DNA of 64,000 nucleotides from Anaerolineae bacterium (GCA_025454525.1 JALOOG010000006.1:1-64000); one strand, 5' to 3'. Positions 45,205 through 54,552 are shown, counted from the first letter of the stretch. Notes: generated by a model from the sequence alone, not told the origin. Made by a program: numbers and translations.

Positions 45205-46641
45205 TTAGTTTAATTCATCTAAAGCAACGCTGGCATTGGTGAAATCGGGATTGCGTGCTAAGGCTTGACGGAAGGCCGAAGCGGCCTCGGTGGTGCGTCC
45301 CATGGCGGCCAAAGCACGGCCCTTCCAATAAAACGCTTCTTCAAGGTATTGGCGGCTGTTGGTGATATTGATTTCGGCTAGGCTAAGGACTTCTTCATAG
45401 CGCCCAACGTTGTAGTAAGCGGTATAAGCCTCAAACTGATACCACATGATGCGCCAAGGCAAATTTTCCAATTGACGGGCGCGATCAAAGGCCACTGAAG
45501 CCCGTTCATAATCACCCAAAGCGGTCAAAGAGGTGCCAAGATTAAACCAAGTGATCGCATTTTGGGGGTTAGTCACCGCCGAGTCTTGCGCGGTTTGCGC
45601 GGCGATTTGCGCGGCTTGTTGCTCATCAGCGTGATCACCTAACAATGACATCACCAGATCTTCGCGTTGGGGTTCATAGACCACAATAAAGCGACGGTTA
45701 AAATATTGCCAATTTTCATCAAGGTAGATGTAACCTTCAACAAAATTTTGGCCAAAGTTGCTATCGTAGATGTAAAAATTGCCGATATTGTCATCATAAC
45801 CGACGATCGTCTGATAATGACCCAACCAATCGCTGCCTTCGATCCAATACCCCGTTTCGATAATCACCGGAATATTGTTGCTGATCAAGCTTTTGATCAG
45901 ATCAAGAGTGCCTCCCATGCGCGTTAGGGCGCGCAATTGAGAATAGTTGTTCACAAAATCGACCATTTCATGCGGACTTACGTTTTTGTCTTCCCGTCCG
46001 CCGGGTTTAAGGTATTGCGCGGCGTAATGCTGATCGCGTTGCCAACCGAAAAAGCTAAGCGCCATGGTGATGTTCGCCGGCCCACAATTGTTCCACGTCT
46101 GTTTTTGATAATTGATCCCTGTGAGCAAAGCGTTAGCCGGATAGGTGTTCTGTGGACGGGCGGCTTGTGGAGTCGCTTCAACGGTCGCTTGAAGGGTGGG
46201 CGGGGGCAAGGTCAAAGTAGGTGCGATCGTCGGTGTGAATGGGAGCGGAGTCGCGGTTGCTATGACTTCGGTTACGATCGCCGTTGGTGTGGCGGATGCT
46301 GCCTCTGGGATCGTCAGTGGGATCGTTAAAAGATCTTCCGGTGAGATGTTACCGGTCGCAATCGGCGTAGGTAAGGTTGCATCGGTGGGGGGACGCGGAG
46401 GCAAAAAGGCTTCCATAAACGGGAAGATCGACATCACCCGCTCTTGTTGCGCGGGTTCTAATACGCTCCGAAATACCAGTACCCCACCCATGATCCCCAA
46501 GACTCCCAACACAAAGATCGCGATCACCGCCCAAAACAGAAAGCGGGGCGGCGCGGGGATCTCGTTTGCGTGGTAATCACGCGGTGGGGGCGGTGGTTGG
46601 TAGACAGGTCTCGGACGAGTATCGTCTAGATTATCAGTCAT
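45205..46641 (-). CDS. Membrane-anchored C39-like cysteine peptidase with TPR repeats
   Basis: 478 residues. A cytoplasmic Pro-rich tail (1-33) is followed by one membrane helix (about 35-58), a Thr/Pro-rich extracellular linker (about 85-165), and a papain-like C39_2 domain with C186 (WNNCGPANITMAL), H275 (WLGHYQTIVGYDD) and D293 (IYDSNFG). Then come TPR repeats (about 345-475; ITWFNLGTSLTALGDYERASVAFDRA, AFYWKGRALAAMGRTTEAASAFRQAL). C39 enzymes cut leader peptides or act as surface proteases; TPRs bind partners. The substrate is unknown. It lies 46 bases upstream of murJ. Confidence 0.85.
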   Translation of the reverse strand: MTDNLDDTRPRPVYQPPPPPRDYHANEIPAPPRFLFWAVIAIFVLGVLGIMGGVLVFRSVLEPAQQERVMSIFPFMEAFLPPRPPTDATLPTPIATGNISPEDLLTIPLTIPEAASATPTAIVTEVIATATPLPFTPTIAPTLTLPPPTLQATVEATPQAARPQNTYPANALLTGINYQKQTWNNCGPANITMALSFFGWQRDQHYAAQYLKPGGREDKNVSPHEMVDFVNNYSQLRALTRMGGTLDLIKSLISNNIPVIIETGYWIEGSDWLGHYQTIVGYDDNIGNFYIYDSNFGQNFVEGYIYLDENWQYFNRRFIVVYEPQREDLVMSLLGDHADEQQAAQIAAQTAQDSAVTNPQNAITWFNLGTSLTALGDYERASVAFDRARQLENLPWRIMWYQFEAYTAYYNVGRYEEVLSLAEINITNSRQYLEEAFYWKGRALAAMGRTTEAASAFRQALARNPDFTNASVALDELN

Positions 46642-46841
46642 GGTTTTAAATTCTCGTTTAGACTACAACGTAACCAGTATAGCGATAAACGGGTATAGTT
46701 TTAAGGCGAATTTTTCTGATTATGCCATGTTGAGCGGAAAATCACTTGACGATTAGCCTACGATTACCAGTTGAGTCTCCGTTGAAGGCGCTGATGCTGA
46801 TAAAATATGCGCTTCATTAAGCGGTGTTTGTGGGACAAAAC

Positions 46842-47927
46842 ATGAGAAAGTATCGGAATCAGATCATCCTCGGTATCGTAGCGGTGATCGCGATCTATGT
46901 GGTGTTGTTGTTACTGTTAGATAATCAGGGCCAGTTTACAGAAGAAGTCTTGATGGCCTTAAGTCAATTCCCGTTATGGCTCTTGTTACCGCTTGTCGGG
47001 ATTCAATTGATCGTGGCGGCCTGTCGTTTTTGGGTATGGCAATATTATCTCGGTGTGATCGGGGCGCGGGATAAAATCAGTTTGCTGGATAGCGCGGTGA
47101 TCTTTGTGTCTTGTTTTGTGATGGTGGTGAGTCCGGGCAAAGCGGCAGAACTGCTCAAAGCTGTATTTTTAAAGTTGAAAACTGGAGTCCCGTTTACCCG
47201 TAGCGCGCCGATCGTGATCGCGGAGCGGGTAGTCGATGGGATCGCGGTGATCGTGATCTTATGTGTCACTTTGTTGTTTTTGACCGATGATCTCAATTTA
47301 GGCGCGTATCTCTCGATCAGCCAATTGATTGTGTTTTCGACCGGGGCATTATTGGCTTTTGGCTTGATCGCGGTGCAGATCGAACCGCTTGCACGGCTCA
47401 TTTTAAGCTGGATCGCCCGACTCCCCTTGCTACGGCGTTTACATCCCGCCTTGCGCGATCTCTATGAGAGCAGCCGGGAGATCTTCCAACTCAAGTACGT
47501 GTTAAATGCCATTTCACGCGGCATCGGGGTATATATCTTCAGTTCAATTGGGTTTGTGATCATCTTATATGGATTCGGAGTCGCCTTGACTCCGACGATC
47601 GCACTTCAAGCAACGTTTATCAACGGGGTGAACGCGGCGATCGGCGGCTTAAGCCTCGTGCCGAATGGTGCGGGAGTGACAGAGCTTTCCGGCGCAATTA
47701 TGCTAGAGACGATCATGGCCCCAGCCAATTCGGTACTCACGCCGGGGGTGATCGCGGCGGTTGCGTTGATGCAAGGGTTTTTTCATAAGTGGTTTCGGGT
47801 GTTACTGGGTTTGATCGTGATGGTGATCTTTCGGGATCGATTGTTTCCTAAGGGTGAAATGGCGCGGTTAGAGGCCGAGATCGAAGCATATGAACAGCAA
47901 AAGCACCCGGTAAAGGGGGTCAATTAG
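46842..47927 (+). CDS. UPF0104/LPG-synthase-TM family membrane protein
   Basis: 361 residues from the ATG at 46842. About eight helices are seen. The family marks are VSPGKAAELLKAVFLK near 110, APIVIAERVVDGIAVI, and GGLSLVPNGAGVTELSGAIML near 278. These resemble the membrane domain of MprF/AglD-type proteins that move or build lipid-linked products. The soluble MprF transferase domain is absent. The exact substrate cannot be told. The C-terminal tail is part of a 43-44-bp tandem duplication. Confidence 0.85.
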   Translation: MRKYRNQIILGIVAVIAIYVVLLLLLDNQGQFTEEVLMALSQFPLWLLLPLVGIQLIVAACRFWVWQYYLGVIGARDKISLLDSAVIFVSCFVMVVSPGKAAELLKAVFLKLKTGVPFTRSAPIVIAERVVDGIAVIVILCVTLLFLTDDLNLGAYLSISQLIVFSTGALLAFGLIAVQIEPLARLILSWIARLPLLRRLHPALRDLYESSREIFQLKYVLNAISRGIGVYIFSSIGFVIILYGFGVALTPTIALQATFINGVNAAIGGLSLVPNGAGVTELSGAIMLETIMAPANSVLTPGVIAAVALMQGFFHKWFRVLLGLIVMVIFRDRLFPKGEMARLEAEIEAYEQQKHPVKGVN

Positions 47928-47976
47928 CGGATTATGAACAGCAAAAACACACGGTAAAGGGGACAATTAACGGATG
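47889..47976. repeat. Imperfect 43-44-bp tandem duplication across a gene junction
   Basis: 47889-47932 and 47933-47976 match with a handful of differences and a one-base indel. The first copy encodes the C-terminus and stop of the UPF0104 protein; the second repeats it as noncoding leader and supplies AAAGGGG and the ATG region of the PHP gene. Confidence 0.85.
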
Positions 47977-48651
47977 TGGAAAGTTGATTTACACAGTCAT
48001 ACCCGTTGGTCATTGGATTGTGTCACCAAATTTGAGCGGGTGATCCAATTGTGCGAACGGCGGGGTATTCAACGGATCGCGATCACCGATCATAATACGG
48101 CCGATGGCGCGTTAGCGATGCAGAAACTCGCGCCGGACTTGGTGATCGTCGGTGAGGAGATCATGACCACGCAAGGGGAACTATTGGCCTATTTTGTCAA
48201 AGAATCTGTGCCAGAAGGTTTAACCCCCCAAGAGACGATCCAACGCTTGCGCGATCAAGGGGCGGTGATCAGCGTCGCACACCCCTTCGATCGTTTACGT
48301 AAAGGGGCATGGGAAGAAGCCGATCTGTTACGGATTGTCGAATTGGTAGACGCGATCGAAATTTTTAATGCACGGTGCGCTTTCCCAGAGGACAATACCC
48401 GCGCTAAAGCTTTCGCCCAAGCGCATCAACGTTTGGGGACGGCCGGTAGTGACGGACATACCCCCCCTGAATATGGAAATGGCTATCTGCTGATGCGCCC
48501 CTTTGAAAACGACCCGGAAGACTTCCTTGAGGCGTTGCGTGATGCTCAACAAGGTGGTCAGTTGAGTTCTTGGTGGGTGCATTTGGCCAGTAAGGCCGCT
48601 AAATGGTCGAAAAAACTAGGCATTGAGCGCCGTGAATGGGTGGGTGGTTAA
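47974..48651 (+). CDS. PHP-domain phosphoesterase
   Basis: 225 residues with the PHP motifs: DLHSHTRWSLD, AITDHNTADGALAMQ, VGEEIMTTQGELLAYF, SVAHPFDRLR and GSDGHTPPEYG. These carry the His/Asp/Glu residues of the trinuclear metal site. It is close to PHP enzymes such as YciV/RNase AM or histidinol-phosphatase-like proteins; the substrate is unknown. The C-terminal 40 residues are basic. The stop overlaps the convergent PBP gene by four bases. Confidence 0.88.
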   Translation: MWKVDLHSHTRWSLDCVTKFERVIQLCERRGIQRIAITDHNTADGALAMQKLAPDLVIVGEEIMTTQGELLAYFVKESVPEGLTPQETIQRLRDQGAVISVAHPFDRLRKGAWEEADLLRIVELVDAIEIFNARCAFPEDNTRAKAFAQAHQRLGTAGSDGHTPPEYGNGYLLMRPFENDPEDFLEALRDAQQGGQLSSWWVHLASKAAKWSKKLGIERREWVGG

Positions 48652-50066
48652 CGATTGACCAACCCTACCGCACGCTTATAGGCGATCTCCAAAATTTGTC
48701 CCCCGATCGCCGCGGCATCTGGGGGATTTTGGTGATCTTCTAGGACAATCACGATTGCGATCCCTTGTCGCGCTCCAGTGATCACAAAACCCGTAAACCA
48801 TGAATAACTCCGATCACCGGAATAGGCTAAGGCCGCATGTCCGCCGATATTCATGCCACTACGGGCGGCGCGGGTGGCCGCACCATTCACGGTAGAAGCA
48901 CGCATCAACTCTTGTAAACGGCGTGCTGTTTCGCCCGTCATGATCGGTAGGGTCGGTGAGACAGGGCGCATTGAAGTCCATAAAGAGGTTTCTGGTAGAC
49001 GGGTGTCTAATAGGGTGTATGGGATTGGGGCATTGCCGTCATTTACGATCGAAGCTGCAATCACCGCCATGTGCAGCGGGGTGATCTGATAATCGCCTTG
49101 GCCCAAAGCATCATCCAATGAAAAGTCAATCGGAGCCGGGCGGATTTCTAACGGGACAAACCCCGGTAGGATGAACGCTTGTTGATCGCCTAACTTGAAT
49201 AACTCAAAAATTTCAAGGATCGCATCATGCCCAACCTGATTAAATAAGTTCACAAACGGAGCGGGGCAAGCAAACGCATAAGCTTCGCCTAATGTCAAAC
49301 GATCCGCCGGGGGGCGACGCGCACAAGTCATGGTCAACTGATCGATGACCACCGGTTGGGATGCACCTTCAGTCAGCACATCGATCGGATACCCCGAATT
49401 GATCGCCGCGACCAAGAGTGGCGTTTGCAATAATGCGCCGGGTTGATATTGCCCTTGTAGGGCGCGATTAAAAAAGGGTTGTTCAGGGGCTTGGATCAAC
49501 TGTTCCCATTGCTGATCCAACGTGTTGGGATCAAAGGTGGGCAAACTGGCCAAGGCCAACACTTCACCCGTCGGCACGTCTAGGACAATGGCCGCTCCGC
49601 GATACCCCTGCATTGCTTGGATCACAGTGGTTTGAATGGTGAGATCAAACGTTAGACGGATGTCATAACCACGTTGGGGGCGATGAAGGATGTCGGTCTG
49701 GAAATACGCCTCTGGTGATCGTTGGAGATCATCTCCGCGTAACAAGGCATTAAAAGCCGCTTCTGCGCCACTTTCACCATAACGTAAGCTATAGTAACCC
49801 AAGGCGCTGTTCATGGACGGATGTAAAAATTGACGTGATACCCAACCATTGGCCGCTTGAACCGATTGCACCAACAACTCACTGTGACGATCGTAAATAT
49901 CACCGCGCACAATTGAAGCACGATCATCTACTAAGCGCGGGTTATCCTCGCGTTGCAGAATGGTATCAGCACCCACAATCGCCCAATAGGTAGAGGCAAA
50001 GATCACCGCCAGAAACGCCATAATCAGCCCGATCAAAAGCCGTTGAACCTCACGCGCAAAGGGCAT
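48648..50066 (-). CDS. Penicillin-binding-protein-like protein with all three catalytic motifs lost (pseudo-PBP)
   Basis: 472 residues. One N-terminal helix (about 8-32), a dimerisation-like region (RASIVRGDIYDRHSELL), and a transpeptidase-fold domain that aligns well with PbpA/FtsI over its length (GAAIVLDVPTGEVLALASLPTFDPN, NRALQGQYQPG, DDALGQGDYQITPLHMA). The three active-site motifs are replaced. SxxK is ALLQ (211-214), SxN is ACP (266-268) and KTG is HAA (410-412). It cannot be an ordinary transpeptidase. The frame is intact, so it may be kept as a structural partner or activator of the FtsW/RodA-like glycosyltransferase whose gene overlaps its start (TAATG). Confidence 0.85.
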   Translation of the reverse strand: MPFAREVQRLLIGLIMAFLAVIFASTYWAIVGADTILQREDNPRLVDDRASIVRGDIYDRHSELLVQSVQAANGWVSRQFLHPSMNSALGYYSLRYGESGAEAAFNALLRGDDLQRSPEAYFQTDILHRPQRGYDIRLTFDLTIQTTVIQAMQGYRGAAIVLDVPTGEVLALASLPTFDPNTLDQQWEQLIQAPEQPFFNRALQGQYQPGALLQTPLLVAAINSGYPIDVLTEGASQPVVIDQLTMTCARRPPADRLTLGEAYAFACPAPFVNLFNQVGHDAILEIFELFKLGDQQAFILPGFVPLEIRPAPIDFSLDDALGQGDYQITPLHMAVIAASIVNDGNAPIPYTLLDTRLPETSLWTSMRPVSPTLPIMTGETARRLQELMRASTVNGAATRAARSGMNIGGHAALAYSGDRSYSWFTGFVITGARQGIAIVIVLEDHQNPPDAAAIGGQILEIAYKRAVGLVNR

Positions 50067-51385
50067 TAGCTACGCTCTCCACAAGATAAACGCAACAATA
50101 GCCCGGCGATGATAAAACTGATCAAGAGTGAACTCCCACCATAACTAATGTAAGGGAGGGTGACTCCGGTTAACGGGACAAGTTTGAGAACCCCACCCAT
50201 GATCAACAGACTTTGGATCGCTAACAGAGCGCTTAAACCAATGGCGAATAACGCATAAAAGGGGCGATCTTGATGTAAAGCGCTCACACGAAAACCGCGC
50301 ACGATCAACAGCATAAAACAGAAGATCATCGCAATGATCCCGAACAAACCCCATTCTTCGGCCAAGGCGGCAAACACAAAATCCGAATGTACCACCGGAA
50401 TAAAGGTCGGATTCCCTTGTCCGACTCCTTGCCCAAAGATTCCACCGGCCGCAAAGGCCATGAGACTCTGCACAATTTGATAAGCGCGGCCTTCTGCTTC
50501 AATCCAAGGGTTGATCCAAATATCAATGCGTAGACGTACCACACTAAACAAATAATAGGCCGCAAATGCCGCCAATACTGTGAGGAAGCCCCCGCTCACC
50601 AGAATCCACAGATACCCACTCGCAACATATAACAGGATGATGAACACCATAAAAAAGACCACCGCTGTCCCTAGATCGCGTTGCCACACAGCGATAATCA
50701 CCGCTAGTAGCCACATTAAAATCATTGGGCCAATGATGCGAGGCGAAAGCGGTAAATGCCGATGATCGCGTAAGTGTTCAGCGCGTAAAAGCGGGTATTG
50801 TTCAGCGAGATAACTCGCTAAAAAAGCCACCAAGATCACTTTTAACGCTTCTGACGGCTGAAAAAATAATCCCCCAAAGCCAAGCCATAATTGGGGAGCG
50901 GTCTCTTGTCCGGTGGGATTGGTGCCGAATAAAATGGTGCTGATCAACAAGATCAGACCGCCGATCAATAAGGTGTAACGATAGCGTTTTAGCCAACGCA
51001 TCAGATAGGGAAATTCGGCGGTCAAAAACATCATGATCACCGAGACGATCAACCAAATGGCTTGACGATCCGCGAAACGCGGTGCGAGTCGATCGATAAT
51101 CACCAATCCCCAACCACTTAGGAACATCACCAACGGAAAAATCAGCGGATCACGATTGGCAAGATAACGATGTAACAGCAAATGCCCACCGATCGCGCAA
51201 CCAATCCAGATCAAGAGCGGCAACCACTCGATCAAGTTGTTTGAAGATCGTAGTAACATCAAGGCCGAAAAGTTGATCGCGATGAAGCCACCGCCGATCA
51301 ATAACAATAAGCGCTCGGTCTGACTTTCGCGTGAAAGCTCTAATTCGTCGGTCTTTAGCGCAAGGTCGGTGGCACTTTCGTCCAT
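50066..51385 (-). CDS. ftsW: FtsW/RodA/SpoVE (SEDS) peptidoglycan glycosyltransferase
   Basis: 439 residues with about 10-12 helices. SEDS marks include FLSGWGLVIIDRLAPRFADRQAIWL, LWLGFGGLFFQPSEALKVILVAFLA, WQRDLGTAVVFFMVFIILLYVASG, and the C-terminal GVTLPYISYGGSSLL. The Asp of RDLGTA and the Ser/Glu of PSE match conserved sites. It polymerises lipid II together with a PBP partner; the partner gene beside it is catalytically dead. RodA versus FtsW cannot be told apart by eye. The operon matches the actinobacterial fhaA-fhaB-rodA-pbpA order. Confidence 0.9.
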   Translation of the reverse strand: MDESATDLALKTDELELSRESQTERLLLLIGGGFIAINFSALMLLRSSNNLIEWLPLLIWIGCAIGGHLLLHRYLANRDPLIFPLVMFLSGWGLVIIDRLAPRFADRQAIWLIVSVIMMFLTAEFPYLMRWLKRYRYTLLIGGLILLISTILFGTNPTGQETAPQLWLGFGGLFFQPSEALKVILVAFLASYLAEQYPLLRAEHLRDHRHLPLSPRIIGPMILMWLLAVIIAVWQRDLGTAVVFFMVFIILLYVASGYLWILVSGGFLTVLAAFAAYYLFSVVRLRIDIWINPWIEAEGRAYQIVQSLMAFAAGGIFGQGVGQGNPTFIPVVHSDFVFAALAEEWGLFGIIAMIFCFMLLIVRGFRVSALHQDRPFYALFAIGLSALLAIQSLLIMGGVLKLVPLTGVTLPYISYGGSSLLISFIIAGLLLRLSCGERS

Positions 51386-51387
51386 AG

Positions 51388-52260
51388 TTATCCGTTGGCG
51401 AATCGCCGCGCTAAGATCGGGGCGAGTTTTTCACGGAGTGCGGGATCAATGGCGTTCGGGTGGGTTTGCAATGCGTCATCTAAAGCGGTATGGGCGGCAT
51501 AATGTGCCGATAGGTCAATTTGCTCGATCGCATGGACTAGCACTTGTTGGACATTGGCGATGTTATGGCGCATGGTTTCGATCACCATTTCCACGGTGAC
51601 CGGTGTCTCATGCCAGACATCGTAATCGGTGATATGAGCGAGTGTGGCATAAGCGATCTCCGCTTCACGCGCTAAAAATGCTTCGGGGGAAGTGGTCATG
51701 CCGATAATGCTACATCCCCATTGGCGGAAAATTTGACTTTCGCCACGGGTGCTAAAACGCGGGCCTTCGATGATGATAAAGTTCCCGCCATAGTGCGCTT
51801 GAGTCGTTGTCACTTTCTGCGCGGATCGATAGATGATCTGGCTTAACTCTACGGAAAACGGATCTGCAACCGAGACATGCCCGACTAAACCACGTTGAAA
51901 AAACGAACGGCCTCCGCGTGGCAACTTGGTATGATCAAAAATTTGATCCGGAATCACCAGATGACCCGGCGCGTAATCCTCTCGGAGTGAGCCACAAGCG
52001 TTGACCGCGATGCAAAAGCGCACACCTAAGGTTTTTAAGGCGTAGATATTGGCTTGATACGGGACATCGCTAGGGGTATAGGTATGTCCTACACCATGAC
52101 GCGGTAAAAACGCGACTCGTTTTCCTTGTAGTGTTCCGATCACCAGATCGGCGCTCGGTTTTCCGAAAGGGGTATCGATTGAAACAGTTGTTTTATCAGA
52201 GATCTGCGGCATGTTATATAAACCAGAACCACCGATCACACCAATGCTCACATTTTCCAT
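51388..52260 (-). CDS. mtnP: S-methyl-5'-thioadenosine phosphorylase
   Basis: 290 residues with PNP/MTAP signatures: IGVIGGSGLYNMPQ, FLPRHGVGHTYTPSDVPYQANIYALKTLGV, and IIIEGPRFSTRGESQIFRQWGCSIIGMTTSPEAFLAREAEIAYATLAHITDYD. It cleaves methylthioadenosine to adenine and methylthioribose-1-phosphate in methionine salvage. Two bases separate its stop from the ftsW start, in a run of minus-strand genes. The last 50 residues are a family-typical helical tail. Confidence 0.93.
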   Translation of the reverse strand: MENVSIGVIGGSGLYNMPQISDKTTVSIDTPFGKPSADLVIGTLQGKRVAFLPRHGVGHTYTPSDVPYQANIYALKTLGVRFCIAVNACGSLREDYAPGHLVIPDQIFDHTKLPRGGRSFFQRGLVGHVSVADPFSVELSQIIYRSAQKVTTTQAHYGGNFIIIEGPRFSTRGESQIFRQWGCSIIGMTTSPEAFLAREAEIAYATLAHITDYDVWHETPVTVEMVIETMRHNIANVQQVLVHAIEQIDLSAHYAAHTALDDALQTHPNAIDPALREKLAPILARRFANG

Positions 52261-52280
52261 CGTTTGAAAGTCTCCTACTC

Positions 52281-53072
52281 CTACATCGTAGCGCGAGTCG
52301 CGCCGCCATCAACTGCTAAGGCCACGCCGTTAATAAATCCGCCTGCGGGTGAACAGATAAATACGGCGGTGTTGGCAAATTCTTCAGGGGTGCCAATCCG
52401 CCCTAAGGGGATCTCACCCGCTGATTTAGCGCGTTCTTCTTCGGGGGTGGAATGATTGCGATCGGCCCGGGATTGCATCAGATGTGTGACGCGCTCTGTA
52501 TCGGTAATCCCGGGTAAAATGCTGTTGACACGGATCTGATCTTTGCCTAATTCAAGTGAGAGTGTTTTGGTCAAGCCGATCACGGCCGGACGTATGGCAT
52601 TCGATAAGGTCAAATTTGCTACGGGTTGTTTGGCTGCGATCGATGTCACGGTTAAGATCGCTGCGCGAGAAGATTGACGCAAATAGGGCAGGGATGCTTG
52701 GATCAGATACACGGCGCTCAGAAAAGTTAATTGGATTGCTTGATCCCAGGTGGTCGCATCAAAATCATCAAAACCGCCGGCTGGTGGGCCACCCGCGTTT
52801 ACGATCAGGATGTCAAGTCCGTTCAGGGTTTCGGCGGCATTTTTAACCAGACGTTGCGCCGCGCTCACCTCTGATACATCCCCGGCAAAGGTATAGACCG
52901 GATGACCGCTTTTTTCCACGATGTGAGCGGCGGTTTGTTGCAATTTCTCTAGGTTACGGCTGTTGATCACCACTTGCGCGCCTTCTAAGCTAAATCGCTC
53001 CGCAGTAGCTGCGCCTAACCCCTGACTCGCGGCAGTCACTAAAACTTTTGCACCTTTTAACCCTAGATCCAT
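52281..53072 (-). CDS. Short-chain dehydrogenase/reductase lacking the YxxxK motif
   Basis: 263 residues. The Rossmann entry VTAASQGLGAATAERF and NAGGPPAGG are clear. The catalytic Ser region is VTSIAAKQP, but the expected YxxxK is LSNAIRPAV, without Tyr and Lys. This variant is known in a group of SDRs labelled 3-oxoacyl-ACP reductase-like. Function is unclear; it may use another mechanism or bind only. It lies between mtnP (20 bases) and the FHA gene (4 bases), in the envelope-growth operon. Confidence 0.85.
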   Translation of the reverse strand: MDLGLKGAKVLVTAASQGLGAATAERFSLEGAQVVINSRNLEKLQQTAAHIVEKSGHPVYTFAGDVSEVSAAQRLVKNAAETLNGLDILIVNAGGPPAGGFDDFDATTWDQAIQLTFLSAVYLIQASLPYLRQSSRAAILTVTSIAAKQPVANLTLSNAIRPAVIGLTKTLSLELGKDQIRVNSILPGITDTERVTHLMQSRADRNHSTPEEERAKSAGEIPLGRIGTPEEFANTAVFICSPAGGFINGVALAVDGGATRATM

Positions 53073-53076
53073 TGTG

Positions 53077-53544
53077 TTAGGTCTCCAAGTTCACACGATA
53101 ACGAATGTGACCGATCCCGATCATGTCGCCATTGGTGATTACAACGGGCTTGGTGATCGCGATGCCGTTTAGAGTCGTGCCGTTGCGACTCCGCCGATCT
53201 TCTAACCACCATTGACCATTGCGGCGCGTGATCAACGCATGTTCACTACTGGCAAAGGTATCCTCAATACGGATCGTGTTGGTGGGCGATCGTCCGATAC
53301 TGGTCAATGGCAGTAAGGGATAGATGTCCCCTGTCAACACATAGGCACCCTCGATCTCTTGCATCACGATCAAGCTGCCATGTGCGCGTCGACTGGCGGT
53401 GATTTGACTCATGGTCGCACGATAATCGCGCCAAATGACCCAAATCAGTACCAAAACCAGCAATAGCAGTATGAGCGCCGAAAGAACGCGCAACCCAAAT
53501 AAAATGATGGCTAAGTCCACAAGCGCCTCAAACCACCGGATCAA
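53077..53544 (-). CDS. FHA-domain protein with N-terminal membrane anchor (FhaB-like)
   Basis: 155 residues. A hydrophobic segment (about 12-40) is followed by a cytoplasmic FHA domain (about 70-150) with TSIGRSPTNTIRIEDTFASSEHALIT and LEDRRSRNGTTLNGI, the phosphothreonine-binding loops. FhaB binds phosphorylated cell-division partners of Ser/Thr kinases. Its start overlaps the FhaA-like gene by 17 bases. A Ser/Thr kinase is not in this window. Confidence 0.88.
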   Translation of the reverse strand: MIRWFEALVDLAIILFGLRVLSALILLLLVLVLIWVIWRDYRATMSQITASRRAHGSLIVMQEIEGAYVLTGDIYPLLPLTSIGRSPTNTIRIEDTFASSEHALITRRNGQWWLEDRRSRNGTTLNGIAITKPVVITNGDMIGIGHIRYRVNLET

Positions 53545-54319
53545 GCAGATCGGTTTGTGTCAGATGCGAGTCATCTAAGGGATGGTCGATCATGTAGAGC
53601 AGTTGGGTTTTGCCGATCAGGATCACATCTCCGGTTTGTAATTGATGCTCTTTGATCTGAACATTGTTGACCCATGTCCCCCCTTGACTGTGGACATCAA
53701 ACAGGATATACGCCCCAAAACGCCGTCTAAGTTGCAGATGATGACGTGAGACATAGGGATCATCCAAGATGATGTCATTATCCCGATAACGCCCGATGTT
53801 GATGATGTCCTGCTCTAAACGCAAGGAACGCTCCCCATTGATCAATAGAAAAGCGTTTAAGGGTGCGTTGGAGGGCGGATCTTGTAATGGGATCAAGACT
53901 CGTTGCATCCCGGTGGTGCTGTTTTCGGGGCGATCGGTGTGATCGGCATTGACCGTAAGATGCTTTTTATCAACTTGATCATCTGGGAAAAATTCGATGA
54001 TCGGCGCGTTGTTGAGCTTGTAACCGGTTTGCATCGCCAACATGATCAAGTGTTGACCTAAAGCGGCTTGGAGATTGGGTTGCTGATTTAAGAGGTGTTG
54101 ATGGATGTGTGGATGAAAGCGAATCCGATAATGGTCAGGTGCGAGTAAGCGATCGCCTGTGCCATCTGGTTTAGCGTTGTCCTCCATAGCACGCGCTAGT
54201 TGTAAGGCGATGTCTTGGGCGCGTAATTTTTGTCCAAAAAAATTGGCAAAAGCGCTCTCGACCAGGCGCTCTATGTTGGCCTCGAATCGTGAGATCTGTT
54301 CTTCATTCATGTTTGCCAT
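53528..54319 (-). CDS. FhaA-like protein: DUF3662 plus FHA domain
   Basis: 263 residues. The N-terminal part (1-120) matches DUF3662 (ISRFEANIERLVESAFANFFGQKLRAQDIALQLARAMEDN), as in actinobacterial FhaA. The C-terminal FHA domain is about 165-245 with INIGRYRDNDIILDDPYVSRHHLQLR and GGTWVNNVQI. FhaA binds the MurJ-type flippase homologue MviN in mycobacteria, so regulation of wall synthesis is likely. It is first in the operon that runs to the PBP-like gene. The start may also be the ATG 9 bases further in. Confidence 0.9.
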   Translation of the reverse strand: MANMNEEQISRFEANIERLVESAFANFFGQKLRAQDIALQLARAMEDNAKPDGTGDRLLAPDHYRIRFHPHIHQHLLNQQPNLQAALGQHLIMLAMQTGYKLNNAPIIEFFPDDQVDKKHLTVNADHTDRPENSTTGMQRVLIPLQDPPSNAPLNAFLLINGERSLRLEQDIINIGRYRDNDIILDDPYVSRHHLQLRRRFGAYILFDVHSQGGTWVNNVQIKEHQLQTGDVILIGKTQLLYMIDHPLDDSHLTQTDLLDPVV

Positions 54320-54498
54320 TATAGCGAACGGATTAAAAGGCTACAATGCGAAATCGAACCTATGAGGATGGTCTAATATTTTAATGCCGATGAATGACAA
54401 CGACAACGAAACACCCATGGTTAGATCTACTTAGACTTAAGAGGGATGCACTTGTTGAAAAACGGTGCTTCAGCCTTCGTATAGGTGAGAGATCACCG

Positions 54499-54540
54499 GA
54501 AAAAAACGAAACAAATGAGGGCGCAAGATTACGCCCTCAT
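54499..54540 (-). terminator. Terminator of the rpsF-ssb-rpsR-parvulin operon
   Basis: A 9-bp perfect stem (ATGAGGGCG with CGCCCTCAT) and an 8-base loop, followed on the minus strand by TTGTTTCGTTTTTT. It lies 12 bases after the parvulin gene stop. Confidence 0.85.
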
Positions 54541-54552
54541 CCATTCAACGTT

